Shown here: in pieces, positions 52,327 through 59,936 of the stretch
How positions within the stretch are numbered: the first letter of the stretch is position 1
How the letters are laid out: each line of letters begins with the position of its first letter
Source: Flavobacterium sp. ZT3R18
GTDB lineage: Bacteria > Bacteroidota > Bacteroidia > Flavobacteriales > Flavobacteriaceae
Direction of reading: 5' to 3'
DNA length: 64,000 bases
Assembly (NCBI RefSeq): GCF_007097385.1
Contig: NZ_VJZS01000016.1
Span: forward strand, 1 to 64,000
Position numbers and translations under genes: made by a program
Notes under the pieces: generated by a model
What the model was told of the DNA's origin: nothing
The model's database searches: none
The model's input: the letters and a program-made list of their open reading frames with translations, nothing else

Positions 52327-52875
52327 ATGAGCGATTCTAAAATAAATATGGTTGCCCCTCCAGAAGGTGTTGTTGGTGAAGGTTTCTTCGCCACAAAACT
52401 GAATGATGTAGTAGGTTTGGCTCGCGCCAACTCACTTTGGCCTTTACCGTTTGCCACATCATGTTGCGGTATCGAATTTATGGCAACAATGGCTTCCCAT
52501 TATGATTTGGCCCGTTTTGGATCTGAAAGAGTAAGTTTTTCTCCTCGCCAAGCCGATATGCTAATGGTAATGGGAACTATCTCTAAAAAAATGGCTCCTA
52601 TATTACGTCAAGTATACGAACAAATGGCCGAACCACGCTGGGTAATTTCAGTAGGAGCTTGTGCTTGTTCCGGAGGTATTTTTGACACTTATTCAGTACT
52701 TCAAGGTATAGACAAAGTGATCCCAGTAGATGTATATGTTCCGGGTTGTCCTCCACGACCAGAACAAATTGTTGATGGAGTAATGAAATTGCAAGAATTG
52801 GTAAAAAGCGAATCTGTAAGAAGAAGAAGCTCCCCAGAATATCAAGAATTATTAGCCTCTTATAATATCAAATAA
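52327..52875 (+). CDS. nuoB: NADH-quinone oxidoreductase subunit B
   Basis: A 182-residue subunit carrying the N2 4Fe-4S cluster, last in the electron path to quinone. Ligand cysteines are seen in 'ATSCCGIEFM', 'GACACSGGIFD' and 'VPGCPPRPE'. N-terminal 'VVGEGFFATKLNDVVGLARANSLWPLPF' is typical. It starts directly after the repeat hairpin and is 2 bp before nuoC. Confidence 0.96.
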   Translation: MSDSKINMVAPPEGVVGEGFFATKLNDVVGLARANSLWPLPFATSCCGIEFMATMASHYDLARFGSERVSFSPRQADMLMVMGTISKKMAPILRQVYEQMAEPRWVISVGACACSGGIFDTYSVLQGIDKVIPVDVYVPGCPPRPEQIVDGVMKLQELVKSESVRRRSSPEYQELLASYNIK

Positions 52876-52877
52876 AA

Positions 52878-53399
52878 ATGGCTTTAGAGACAATAGAAAT
52901 TCAAGAAAAATTAACTGAAACTTTTGGCGAAAATGTTTTTCGCTTCACTCAAGAAAGAGATATTTTCTCTTTTGAAGTAGCTTCGGATAAAATAACGGCA
53001 GTTATTCTTTTCTTAAAAAACGATCCCACTTTACGTTTTCACTTTTTGACTGATTTGTGTGGTATTCACTACCCTGACAATGAAGAAAACAGGCAATTTG
53101 CTTTAGTTTATCACATGCACAATTGGTACGAAAATAAAAGAATCAAAATCAAAGCTTTTATAAACGGGACAAATCCTGAAATAAAATCAATTTCAAACAT
53201 TTTCTTGTGTGCCAATTGGATGGAAAGAGAAACGTATGATTTCTTCGGAATCAATTTCATCGGTCATCCCCAATTGAAACGTATTTTAAATATGGATGAG
53301 ATGATTTCTTTCCCAATGCGAAAAGAGTTCCCAATGGAAGACAGCGGAAGAACAGACAAAGACGACAGGTATTTCGGAAGAACAACAATAAATAGTTAA
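52878..53399 (+). CDS. nuoC: NADH-quinone oxidoreductase subunit C
   Basis: A 173-residue 30-kDa-type subunit with the family signature 'NWMERETYDFFGINFIGHPQLKRILN' at about 112-138 and 'FPMRKEFPMED' near the end. Separate from nuoD, as in most bacteria other than E. coli, where C and D are fused. It belongs to the peripheral arm near the quinone site. Confidence 0.94.
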   Translation: MALETIEIQEKLTETFGENVFRFTQERDIFSFEVASDKITAVILFLKNDPTLRFHFLTDLCGIHYPDNEENRQFALVYHMHNWYENKRIKIKAFINGTNPEIKSISNIFLCANWMERETYDFFGINFIGHPQLKRILNMDEMISFPMRKEFPMEDSGRTDKDDRYFGRTTINS

Positions 53400-53411
53400 T
53401 ATAAATATACA

Positions 53412-53447
53412 CCTCATTTCTCCCGATAGCTATCGGGAGAAATGAGG
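53412..53447. repeat. 36-bp perfect palindrome between nuoC and nuoD
   Basis: Both arms of 18 bp are perfect; the left arm is CCTCATTTCTCCCGATAG. The centre is the GATAGCTATC core of the CCCGATAGCTATCGGG family. As RNA it would form a strong hairpin, but without a T run it is a weak terminator candidate. Confidence 0.8.
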
Positions 53448-53469
53448 CTTAATTTTTCACATTAAATAA

Positions 53470-54708
53470 ATGTCTGAACTATTATTATCACCAGAGCATC
53501 GCTATGCTAAAATTATCAAGGAGAGACACAATGAAGATGGAAGCGAACTTTCGATTCTTAACTTAGGTCCTACGCATCCTGCAACGCACGGTATTTTTCA
53601 AAATATCTTGTTGATGGATGGTGAAAAAATTCTTGAGGCAGAGCCAACCATTGGTTACATTCACAGAGCTTTCGAGAAAATTGCCGAAAATCGTCCTTTT
53701 TACCAAATTACACCTCTTACCGATAGAATGAACTACTGTTCGTCCCCTATCAATAACATGGGATGGTGGATGACATTAGAAAAATTATTAGACATTGAAG
53801 TTCCAAAAAGAGCGCAATACTTAAGAGTTATTGTAATGGAATTGGCTAGAATTACCGATCACTTAATCTGTAATTCAATTCTTGGGGTAGACACAGGTGC
53901 CTATACTGGTTTCCTTTATGTATTTCAATTTAGAGAAAAAGTTTACGAAATCTACGAAGAAATTTGCGGCGCTCGTTTAACAACAAATATGGGAAGAATT
54001 GGTGGTTTCGAAAGAGATTGGTCACCAGAAGCTTTCCGAAAATTAGATGTGTTTTTAAAAGATTTCCCAGTTGCTTGGAAAGAATTTGAAAACTTATTTG
54101 AAAGAAACAGAATTTTCATTGACAGAACGGTTAATGTAGGCGCAATTACAGCTGAAAAAGCGATGGCTTACGGATTTACAGGCCCTAACCTTCGTGCTGC
54201 CGGTATTGATTATGATGTGCGTGTTGCGCAACCCTATAGTTCTTACGAAGATTTCGATTTTATCGTTCCTGTTGGAAAGTCAGGAGACACCTACGATCGT
54301 TTTTGCGTTCGTAATGCCGAGGTTTGGGAAAGTTTGAGCATCATCAGACAAGCCTTGGCAAAAATGCCGGAAGGAAATGAGTTCCATGCTGATGTTCCTG
54401 AATATTATCTTCCACCAAAAGAAGATGTTTACACATCTATGGAGTCGTTAATCTATCACTTTAAGATTGTTATGGGAGAAGTTCCCGTTCCAGTTGCCGA
54501 AATATATCATGCTGTTGAAGGTGGAAACGGTGAATTAGGTTTCTATTTGGTAACAGATGGAAGCAGAACTCCTTACAGATTGCATTTTAGAAGACCTTGC
54601 TTTATTTATTATCAAGCTTATCCAGATATGATCAAAGGATCTATGTTATCGGATGCAATTGTTATTTTATCAAGTTTAAATGTTATTGCTGGAGAATTAG
54701 ACGCTTAA
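53470..54708 (+). CDS. nuoD: NADH-quinone oxidoreductase subunit D
   Basis: A 412-residue 49-kDa-type subunit. It has 'LNLGPTHPATHGIFQNILLMDGEKI' at about 31-55, 'EPTIGYIHRAFEKIAENRPFYQ' and 'ELARITDHLICNSILGVDTGAYTGFLYVF'. The quinone-site His of 'HPATHG' and a later Tyr are kept. It binds the quinone headgroup together with NuoB. C-terminal 'GELDA' replaces the usual DR ending of E. coli. Confidence 0.95.
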   Translation: MSELLLSPEHRYAKIIKERHNEDGSELSILNLGPTHPATHGIFQNILLMDGEKILEAEPTIGYIHRAFEKIAENRPFYQITPLTDRMNYCSSPINNMGWWMTLEKLLDIEVPKRAQYLRVIVMELARITDHLICNSILGVDTGAYTGFLYVFQFREKVYEIYEEICGARLTTNMGRIGGFERDWSPEAFRKLDVFLKDFPVAWKEFENLFERNRIFIDRTVNVGAITAEKAMAYGFTGPNLRAAGIDYDVRVAQPYSSYEDFDFIVPVGKSGDTYDRFCVRNAEVWESLSIIRQALAKMPEGNEFHADVPEYYLPPKEDVYTSMESLIYHFKIVMGEVPVPVAEIYHAVEGGNGELGFYLVTDGSRTPYRLHFRRPCFIYYQAYPDMIKGSMLSDAIVILSSLNVIAGELDA

Positions 54709-54792
54709 AGATTTTAGATTGTTGATTAACAATTTTTAGATTTAAGATTAAAAAAACCGTGCCTTTGCGCCTTTGTGGCAAAAAATATAAAA
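54709..54792 (+). repeat. Short repeat-filled gap between nuoD and nuoE
   Basis: GATTTTAGATTGTTGATTAAC and TTTTTAGATTTAAGATT simple repeats, followed by GTGCCTTTGCGCCTTTGTGG, which looks like an interspersed repeat. An in-frame GTG at 54775 lies inside it and is not used as the nuoE start. Confidence 0.55.
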
Positions 54793-55323
54793 ATGGAAAG
54801 AACACATTACAAACAAGAAATAAACATGACCGAAACATTGATGAATCGCATCAATGAATTGATCAGTCATTATCCTGAAGATAAAAGAAAATCGGCTTTG
54901 CTTCCCGTTTTACATGAAGTTCAAGATGCTCACGAAAATTGGTTGAGTATTGAATTAATGGACAAAGTCGCCGAAATTTTACAAATCAAACCGATAGAAG
55001 TATATGAAGTGGTCTCATTTTACACGATGTACAATCAAAAACCTATTGGAAAATACATGTTTGAATTTTGCCAAACCTCTCCATGTTGTCTTAACGGAGT
55101 AGAAGATTTGATGGATTACACCTGCGAGAAGTTAGGTGTAAAAGTTGGAGAACCTACTGCTGATGGATTATTTGAAGTTAGAGGTGTTGAATGTTTAGGC
55201 GCTTGTGGTTATGCTCCTATGATGCAGTTGGGTGATTTTTACAAAGAACACTTAACCAAAGAGAAAATAGACCAGCTAATTACCGATTGTAAAGACGATA
55301 AAATAATAGTACACGATAAATAA
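54793..55323 (+). CDS. nuoE: NADH-quinone oxidoreductase subunit E
   Basis: A 176-residue 24-kDa-type subunit with the N1a 2Fe-2S cluster. Cysteines sit in 'FCQTSPCCLNG' and 'VECLGACGYAPMMQ'. The helical N-terminal half ('RKSALLPVLHEVQDAHENWLS') contacts NuoF. The ATG at 54793 (MERTHYKQEI) fits better than a GTG six codons upstream or the ATG at 54826. It is 1 bp before nuoF. Confidence 0.93.
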   Translation: MERTHYKQEINMTETLMNRINELISHYPEDKRKSALLPVLHEVQDAHENWLSIELMDKVAEILQIKPIEVYEVVSFYTMYNQKPIGKYMFEFCQTSPCCLNGVEDLMDYTCEKLGVKVGEPTADGLFEVRGVECLGACGYAPMMQLGDFYKEHLTKEKIDQLITDCKDDKIIVHDK

Positions 55324-55324
55324 T

Positions 55325-56692
55325 ATGTCACAAAAAATATTATTAGACAAAATAAATATTCCTGGGATTAAAACCTACGAAGTGTATCGCCAAAACGGTG
55401 GTTATGCCTCTGTAGAAAAAGCCTTGAAAACATTAACCCCAGACGAAGTAGTCGAAGAAGTTAAAACTTCGGGCTTACGAGGTCGTGGTGGAGCAGGATT
55501 CCCAGCCGGAATGAAATGGAGTTTTATTGATAAAAAATCAGGAAAGCCAAGACATTTAGTTTGCAATGCCGATGAATCAGAACCAGGAACTTTCAAAGAT
55601 CGTTACTTGATGGAATTTATCCCTCACTTATTGATTGAAGGAATGATTACTTCCAGTTATGCCTTGGGTGCCAACCGTTCGTACATCTACATTCGTGGAG
55701 AATACATGTGGGTTTATAAAATATTGGAAAGAGCCATTAACGAAGCAAAAGCTGCTGGATTTTTAGGTAAAAACATATTAGGATCTCGATTTGATTTAGA
55801 ACTATACGTTCATTGTGGTGCAGGAGCTTACATCTGTGGTGAAGAAACCGCTTTGATCGAATCATTGGAAGGAAAAAGAGGAAACCCTCGCATCAAGCCA
55901 CCATTCCCTGCAATTTCAGGGCTTTGGGCAAATCCTACCGTTGTAAATAACGTTGAAACTATATCTGCTGTGCCATGGATTGTAAACAATTCTGGTGCAG
56001 AATATGCCAAAATCGGTATTGGAAGATCTACAGGAACCAAATTAATTTCTGCTTCAGGACATATCAAAAACCCTGGTGTTTATGAAATTGAAATGGGACT
56101 AAGCGTTTATGAATTCATGAACTCCGATGAATATCTAGGAGGAATGAGCTCAGACAGACCATTAAAAGCATTTGTGCCCGGAGGAAGTTCTGTTCCTGTT
56201 TTACCGGCACATTTAATCTACAAGACAGCAGCAGGCGAAGATCGTTTGATGTCTTACGAATCCCTAAGTGATGGTGGTTTTGCTACTGGATCTATGTTAG
56301 GTTCCGGTGGGTTTATCGTGTACAACGACACCTCTTGTATTGTTCGTAATACATGGAATTTCTCTCGTTTCTATCATCATGAAAGTTGTGGTCAATGTAC
56401 CCCATGTCGTGAAGGAACGGGTTGGATGGAAAAAGTTTTACACCGAATAGAGAATGGTCATGGACGTGAAGAAGATATTGAATTGCTTTTGAGCATTCAA
56501 AGCAAAATAGAAGGAAATACCATTTGCCCATTAGGTGATGCCGCAGCTTGGCCAGTAGCCGCAGCGATTCGTCACTTTAGAGAGGAATTTGAATACCATA
56601 TCCGTTTCCCGGAAAAAATTAAAAATAGAGACCATTTCGTTGCTGAACCTTTCGAAAAAGTAAAGCATTTAGTTTCTAAAGTAGTGATTTAA
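55325..56692 (+). CDS. nuoF: NADH-quinone oxidoreductase subunit F
   Basis: A 455-residue 51-kDa-type subunit that binds NADH and FMN and carries cluster N3. It shows 'GLRGRGGAGFPAGMKWSF' (NADH loop, about 56-73), 'CGAGAYICGEETALIESLEGKRG' (FMN site, about 165-187) and 'ESCGQCTPCREGTGWM', with a fourth Cys in 'NTICPLGDAA'. Electrons enter complex I here. Confidence 0.96.
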   Translation: MSQKILLDKINIPGIKTYEVYRQNGGYASVEKALKTLTPDEVVEEVKTSGLRGRGGAGFPAGMKWSFIDKKSGKPRHLVCNADESEPGTFKDRYLMEFIPHLLIEGMITSSYALGANRSYIYIRGEYMWVYKILERAINEAKAAGFLGKNILGSRFDLELYVHCGAGAYICGEETALIESLEGKRGNPRIKPPFPAISGLWANPTVVNNVETISAVPWIVNNSGAEYAKIGIGRSTGTKLISASGHIKNPGVYEIEMGLSVYEFMNSDEYLGGMSSDRPLKAFVPGGSSVPVLPAHLIYKTAAGEDRLMSYESLSDGGFATGSMLGSGGFIVYNDTSCIVRNTWNFSRFYHHESCGQCTPCREGTGWMEKVLHRIENGHGREEDIELLLSIQSKIEGNTICPLGDAAAWPVAAAIRHFREEFEYHIRFPEKIKNRDHFVAEPFEKVKHLVSKVVI

Positions 56693-56784
56693 GATTTTTG
56701 ATTAACGATTTTAGATTGCAGATTGAGAGTTCAGATTATCAGAATTAAAGAGATACTCCTTGTGAGTTAAATATTGGGTAGAAA
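56693..56784 (+). repeat. Repeat-filled gap between nuoF and nuoG
   Basis: AGATTTTTGATTAACGATTT followed by TAGATTGCAGATTGAGAG, the same family as 37175 and 24216. No gene. Confidence 0.6.
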
Positions 56785-57810
56785 ATGAAAGTAACCATAG
56801 ACGGTCAAGAAATTGAAGTAGAAGCAGGAACAACCATCTTGCAGGCTGCGCGTATGATTGGTGGAGAAGTTGTTCCGCCAGCAATGTGCTATTATTCTAA
56901 ACTAAAAGGGAGCGGTGGAAAATGCCGTTGTTGTTTAGTGGATGTAACCAAAGGTAGTGATGCCGACCCAAGACCTATGCCAAAACTAATGGCATCTTGT
57001 GTAACTGGTTGTCAAGACGGAATGGAAATTGCCAGCAAAGCATCGCCAAGAGTTCAAGAAGCAAGAAAATCGGTAACGGAATTTTTGTTAATCAACCACC
57101 CACTTGATTGCCCTATTTGTGATCAAGCTGGAGAATGTGATTTACAAAATTTAAGCTTTGAACACGGAAAATCAGCAACTCGTTTTATAGAAGAAAAAAG
57201 AACTTTTGAACCTGAAGATATAGGTCCGAATATTCAATTGCACATGAATCGTTGCATTTTATGTCAAAGATGTGTGCAGGTTGCGGATCAATTGACAGAC
57301 AATAGAGTTCATGGAGTGATGGATCGTGGTGATCACGCCAACATTTCGACCTGTATTTCTAAAGCGATAGACAATGAATTCTCTGGAAACATGATTGACG
57401 TATGTCCAGTTGGTGCATTAACTGATAAAACTTTTAGATTCAAATCGAGAGTTTGGTTCAACAAACCGTATAACGCTCATAGAGATTGCGACAAATGTTG
57501 TGGAAAAACAACCGTTTGGATGTTCGGCAACGAAATTCAACGTGTTACGGGTCGTAAAGACGAATACCATGAAGTAGAGGAATTCATTTGTAACGGATGT
57601 CGTTTTGACCATAAAGAAGTTTCGGACTGGGTAATTGAAGGGCCGAGAGAATTCGAAAAAGATTCAGTTATTAATCAAAATAACTACACTCAAAAATTAG
57701 AAAAAGTAGAAATCGCTACTGAGAAAAACATTCTTTTGGGTAGAGATCAAGACAGAAAAAAAATCAGTATGGTAAGTAATCCATTAGATACTAACAACAA
57801 AAATTCTTAA
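56785..57810 (+). CDS. nuoG: NADH-quinone oxidoreductase subunit G, short form
   Basis: A 341-residue protein with only the N-terminal, cluster-binding part of NuoG. N1b 2Fe-2S ligands are in 'CYYSKLKGSGGKCRCC' with a later Cys. The His-Cys cluster N5 is 'HPLDCPICDQAGECDL'. N4 ligands are 'NRCILCQRCVQV' and 'DVCPVGAL'. A fourth set, 'RDCDKCCGKT ... FICNGCRFD', resembles the start of the molybdopterin-type domain, but the several hundred residues that follow in E. coli NuoG are absent. This short form appears usual in Bacteroidota. It is followed 3 bp later by nuoH, so it is not a truncation by insertion. Confidence 0.92.
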   Translation: MKVTIDGQEIEVEAGTTILQAARMIGGEVVPPAMCYYSKLKGSGGKCRCCLVDVTKGSDADPRPMPKLMASCVTGCQDGMEIASKASPRVQEARKSVTEFLLINHPLDCPICDQAGECDLQNLSFEHGKSATRFIEEKRTFEPEDIGPNIQLHMNRCILCQRCVQVADQLTDNRVHGVMDRGDHANISTCISKAIDNEFSGNMIDVCPVGALTDKTFRFKSRVWFNKPYNAHRDCDKCCGKTTVWMFGNEIQRVTGRKDEYHEVEEFICNGCRFDHKEVSDWVIEGPREFEKDSVINQNNYTQKLEKVEIATEKNILLGRDQDRKKISMVSNPLDTNNKNS

Positions 57811-57813
57811 GAA

Positions 57814-58866
57814 ATGGAAAGTGCATTTATTATAGAAAAAAGTGTTGTTATCGTAGTTGTTTTTGCTCTTACGATGTTAATGGCAATGTATTCTACCTGG
57901 GCAGAACGTAAAGTGGCAGCTTGGCTACAAGATAGAATTGGACCTAACAGAGCTGGACCATGGGGTTTATTTCAACCTCTTGCCGATGGATTGAAATTAT
58001 TTTCGAAAGAAGAATTTGAACCAAATACTCCTAATAAATTTTTATTTGTAGTAGGACCTGCCATTGCCATGAGTACTGCTTTGATGACCAGTGCCGTTAT
58101 TCCTTGGGGAGACAAATTACATTTATTTGGTAGAGATATTATTTTGCAGGCTACTGACATTGACGTTGCCTTATTGTATGTTTTCGGAGTAATTTCACTT
58201 GGTGTTTACGGCATCATGATTGGTGGATGGGCATCAAACAATAAATTCTCTTTGTTAGGCGCCATTAGAGCAGCTTCTCAAATGGTTTCTTATGAAGTGG
58301 CTATGGGATTGTCTGTAATTGCATTATTGATGATGACCGGTACTTTGAGTTTAAGAGAAATATCTGCACAACAAGCGGGGATGAATTGGAATGTTTTTTA
58401 CCAACCATTATCCTTTTTAATCTTTTTGATTTGTGCTTTTGCAGAAACAAACCGAACTCCTTTTGACTTAGCGGAATGTGAATCTGAATTAATTGGTGGA
58501 TACCATACGGAATATTCATCCATGAAAATGGGATTCTATTTGTTTGCTGAATATGCGAATATGTTTATCTCCTCTACTATTCTTGCGGTTTTATTCTTTG
58601 GAGGATACAATTATCCAGGAATGGCATGGGCAGTTGAAAACTGGGGTGTAAATATTGCCAATGTAATTGGAATGATGGCTTTGTTTATAAAATTATGTGG
58701 CTTCATTTTCCTATACATGTGGGTTCGTTGGACTATTCCGAGATTTAGATACGATCAATTAATGCATTTGGGTTGGAGAATACTAATTCCGCTTTCCATA
58801 GTTAATATTATGATTACTGGAATTGTGCTTTTGAGAAGTGAAATAGCAGCTTATTTAGGATTTTAG
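57814..58866 (+). CDS. nuoH: NADH-quinone oxidoreductase subunit H
   Basis: A 350-residue membrane subunit (ND1 homologue) with eight or nine helices. It has the quinone-chamber signatures 'AERKVAAWLQDRIGPNRAGPWGLFQPLADGLKLFSKEE' (about 32-68) and 'AETNRTPFDLAECESELIGGYHTEYSSMKMGFYLFAEY' (about 210-247), with the acidic E-loop residues kept. It closes the part of the operon upstream of the ORF6N insertion; nuoI is normally next but here starts 1070 bp later. Confidence 0.95.
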   Translation: MESAFIIEKSVVIVVVFALTMLMAMYSTWAERKVAAWLQDRIGPNRAGPWGLFQPLADGLKLFSKEEFEPNTPNKFLFVVGPAIAMSTALMTSAVIPWGDKLHLFGRDIILQATDIDVALLYVFGVISLGVYGIMIGGWASNNKFSLLGAIRAASQMVSYEVAMGLSVIALLMMTGTLSLREISAQQAGMNWNVFYQPLSFLIFLICAFAETNRTPFDLAECESELIGGYHTEYSSMKMGFYLFAEYANMFISSTILAVLFFGGYNYPGMAWAVENWGVNIANVIGMMALFIKLCGFIFLYMWVRWTIPRFRYDQLMHLGWRILIPLSIVNIMITGIVLLRSEIAAYLGF

Positions 58867-58933
58867 TCTTTTCTTTTTTAAAGTTGAAAAAGTTAATGAA
58901 TATTGTTTTTTTGAATTCTTACTAAATATGAGG

Positions 58934-58952
58934 TGGTCGCGAATTGTGACTA
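58934..58952. repeat. Degenerate palindrome upstream of ORF6N gene
   Basis: GGTCGCGAATTGTGACT: the halves GTCGCGA and TTGTGAC pair as RNA with two G-U pairs. It has the same centre and size as the perfect copies that follow. The bases 58867-59213 otherwise hold no gene. Confidence 0.5.
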
Positions 58953-58985
58953 GTTAGAAATAACAAATAAAATGAATTTCAAATC

Positions 58986-59010
58986 TTGAAGTCGCAATTT
59001 GCGACTTCAA
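58986..59010. repeat. 25-nt palindrome, GAAGTCGCAA type
   Basis: Arm TTGAAGTCGCAA, single central base, and the exact complementary arm. Perfect 12-bp arms. Read in the frame used by the ORF6N gene, the core would spell K-S-Q-F-A-T-S. Confidence 0.85.
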
Positions 59011-59018
59011 ATAAAAAA

Positions 59019-59043
59019 AAGGTATCACAAATTGTGATACCTT
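59019..59043. repeat. 25-nt palindrome, GGTATCACAA type
   Basis: Arm AAGGTATCACAA, one central base, exact complementary arm. It lies 9 bp after the previous palindrome. In the ORF6N frame it would read V-S-Q-I-V-I-P. Confidence 0.85.
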
Positions 59044-59144
59044 AAAGTAAAAAGAAAGGGTTTTTGTTTAAAATTCAACCCCGTAATTAATATCTAACTT
59101 TCAAGTAAACAGCAGACTAACTAACATATCTTAAAGCACGACTA

Positions 59145-59169
59145 AAGGTATCGCAAATTGCGATACCTT
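59145..59169. repeat. 25-nt palindrome, GGTATCGCAA type
   Basis: Arm AAGGTATCGCAA, one central base, exact complementary arm. It lies 45 bp before the ORF6N start, where a regulator-binding site or 5' UTR hairpin could be. Its core is identical to the palindrome inside the gene apart from one or two central bases. Confidence 0.88.
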
Positions 59170-59213
59170 ATGTAAAAGATTACAAATTATAAAGCGCTAA
59201 AAAACTTGTGATT

Positions 59214-59735
59214 ATGGATAAAATCATCATTCCTGACGAAATAATTTCTAATAAAATTTATTTAATCAGAAATCAAAAAGTGATGTTAGATAGAGACTTG
59301 GCAGAACTTTACGAAGTAAAGCCTTTTAGATTAAGGGAATCAGCAAATAGAAATATTGAAAAATTTCCAGAACACTTTATGTTTCAATTAAATCAAAATG
59401 AAGTGGACATTATGGTATCGCAAAATGCGATACCTTCAAGACAATCTCTTGGCGGTTCTCTTCCGTATGTTTTTACCGAACATGGAATATTGCAATTGTC
59501 TAATGTGGTAAAAAGTGAAAGAGCCACTCAAATGAGCATTAAAATAATAGAGATATTTGTAAGTTTGCGGGAGTTTATAAATAACAATTTGAGTGTAAAA
59601 TTAGAAATTGAAGAAATAAAGAAGAAGTTGACGAATCACGACAAAAACATAGAATTGGTTTTTTCGTATTTGGATGAGTTGATGGAGAAACAAGACAATA
59701 AGATTGAAAGAAATAGAATTGGGTATAAAAACTAA
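59214..59735 (+). CDS. ORF6N-domain (KilA-like) DNA-binding protein
   Basis: A 173-residue protein with an ORF6N domain in its first 120 residues: 'IIPDEIISNKIYLIRNQKVMLDRDLAELYEVKPFRLRESANRNIEKFPEHFMFQL', then 'SLPYVFTEHGILQLSNVV' and 'RATQMSIKIIEIFVSLREFI'. A C-terminal coiled coil (about 125-165) follows. ORF6N domains come from phage anti-repressors, but chromosomal copies are frequent in Bacteroidota and of unknown function. The start ATG 59214 is preferred over a GTG two codons earlier. Codons 67-75 form a 25-nt palindrome like those upstream. The gene interrupts the nuo operon between nuoH and nuoI, in the same orientation. Confidence 0.9.
   Translation: MDKIIIPDEIISNKIYLIRNQKVMLDRDLAELYEVKPFRLRESANRNIEKFPEHFMFQLNQNEVDIMVSQNAIPSRQSLGGSLPYVFTEHGILQLSNVVKSERATQMSIKIIEIFVSLREFINNNLSVKLEIEEIKKKLTNHDKNIELVFSYLDELMEKQDNKIERNRIGYKN
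59412..59436. repeat. 25-nt palindrome inside ORF6N coding sequence
   Basis: ATGGTATCGCAA, one base, ATGCGATACCTT: GGTATCGCA and TGCGATACC pair exactly around AAA. It encodes M-V-S-Q-N-A-I-P-S of the ORF6N domain. Same length and centre as the three perfect upstream copies. Confidence 0.85.
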
Positions 59736-59756
59736 AGTTAATTAGTTCCCGAATGC

Positions 59757-59866
59757 CCTAGCCCTGTCCCGATAGTTATCGGGAGAAGCGGCATCCTTTT
59801 ATTTTTTCCTTTAAAAAATAAAAGATACAGCGGATAAGCAGTCCCGATAGTTATCGGGATAGCTTC
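59757..59866. repeat. Interspersed element, copy B, with CCCGATAG palindromes
   Basis: TAGCCCTGT, GAAGCGGCATCC, a hairpin (TTTTATTTTTT and AAAAAATAAAA around CCTTT), then AGATACAGCGGATAAGCAG and ATAGCTTC. Compared with copy A (19405-19488), the flanks and loop are the same but the stem differs in both arms in a complementary way. TCCCGATAGTTATCGGGA palindromes are inserted near both ends (59767, 59842). Confidence 0.75.
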
Positions 59867-59936
59867 AAATAAAAAATTATAAACAAGGGATTAAAATAGA
59901 GGATACGAATGTTTCGTTCCTCGCAATGACTAAAAA

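Noticed and set aside
56785..57810. nuoG as a gene truncated by insertion or frameshift
   Set aside because: nuoH starts 3 bp after the stop, no remnant follows, and short NuoG seems usual in this phylum.
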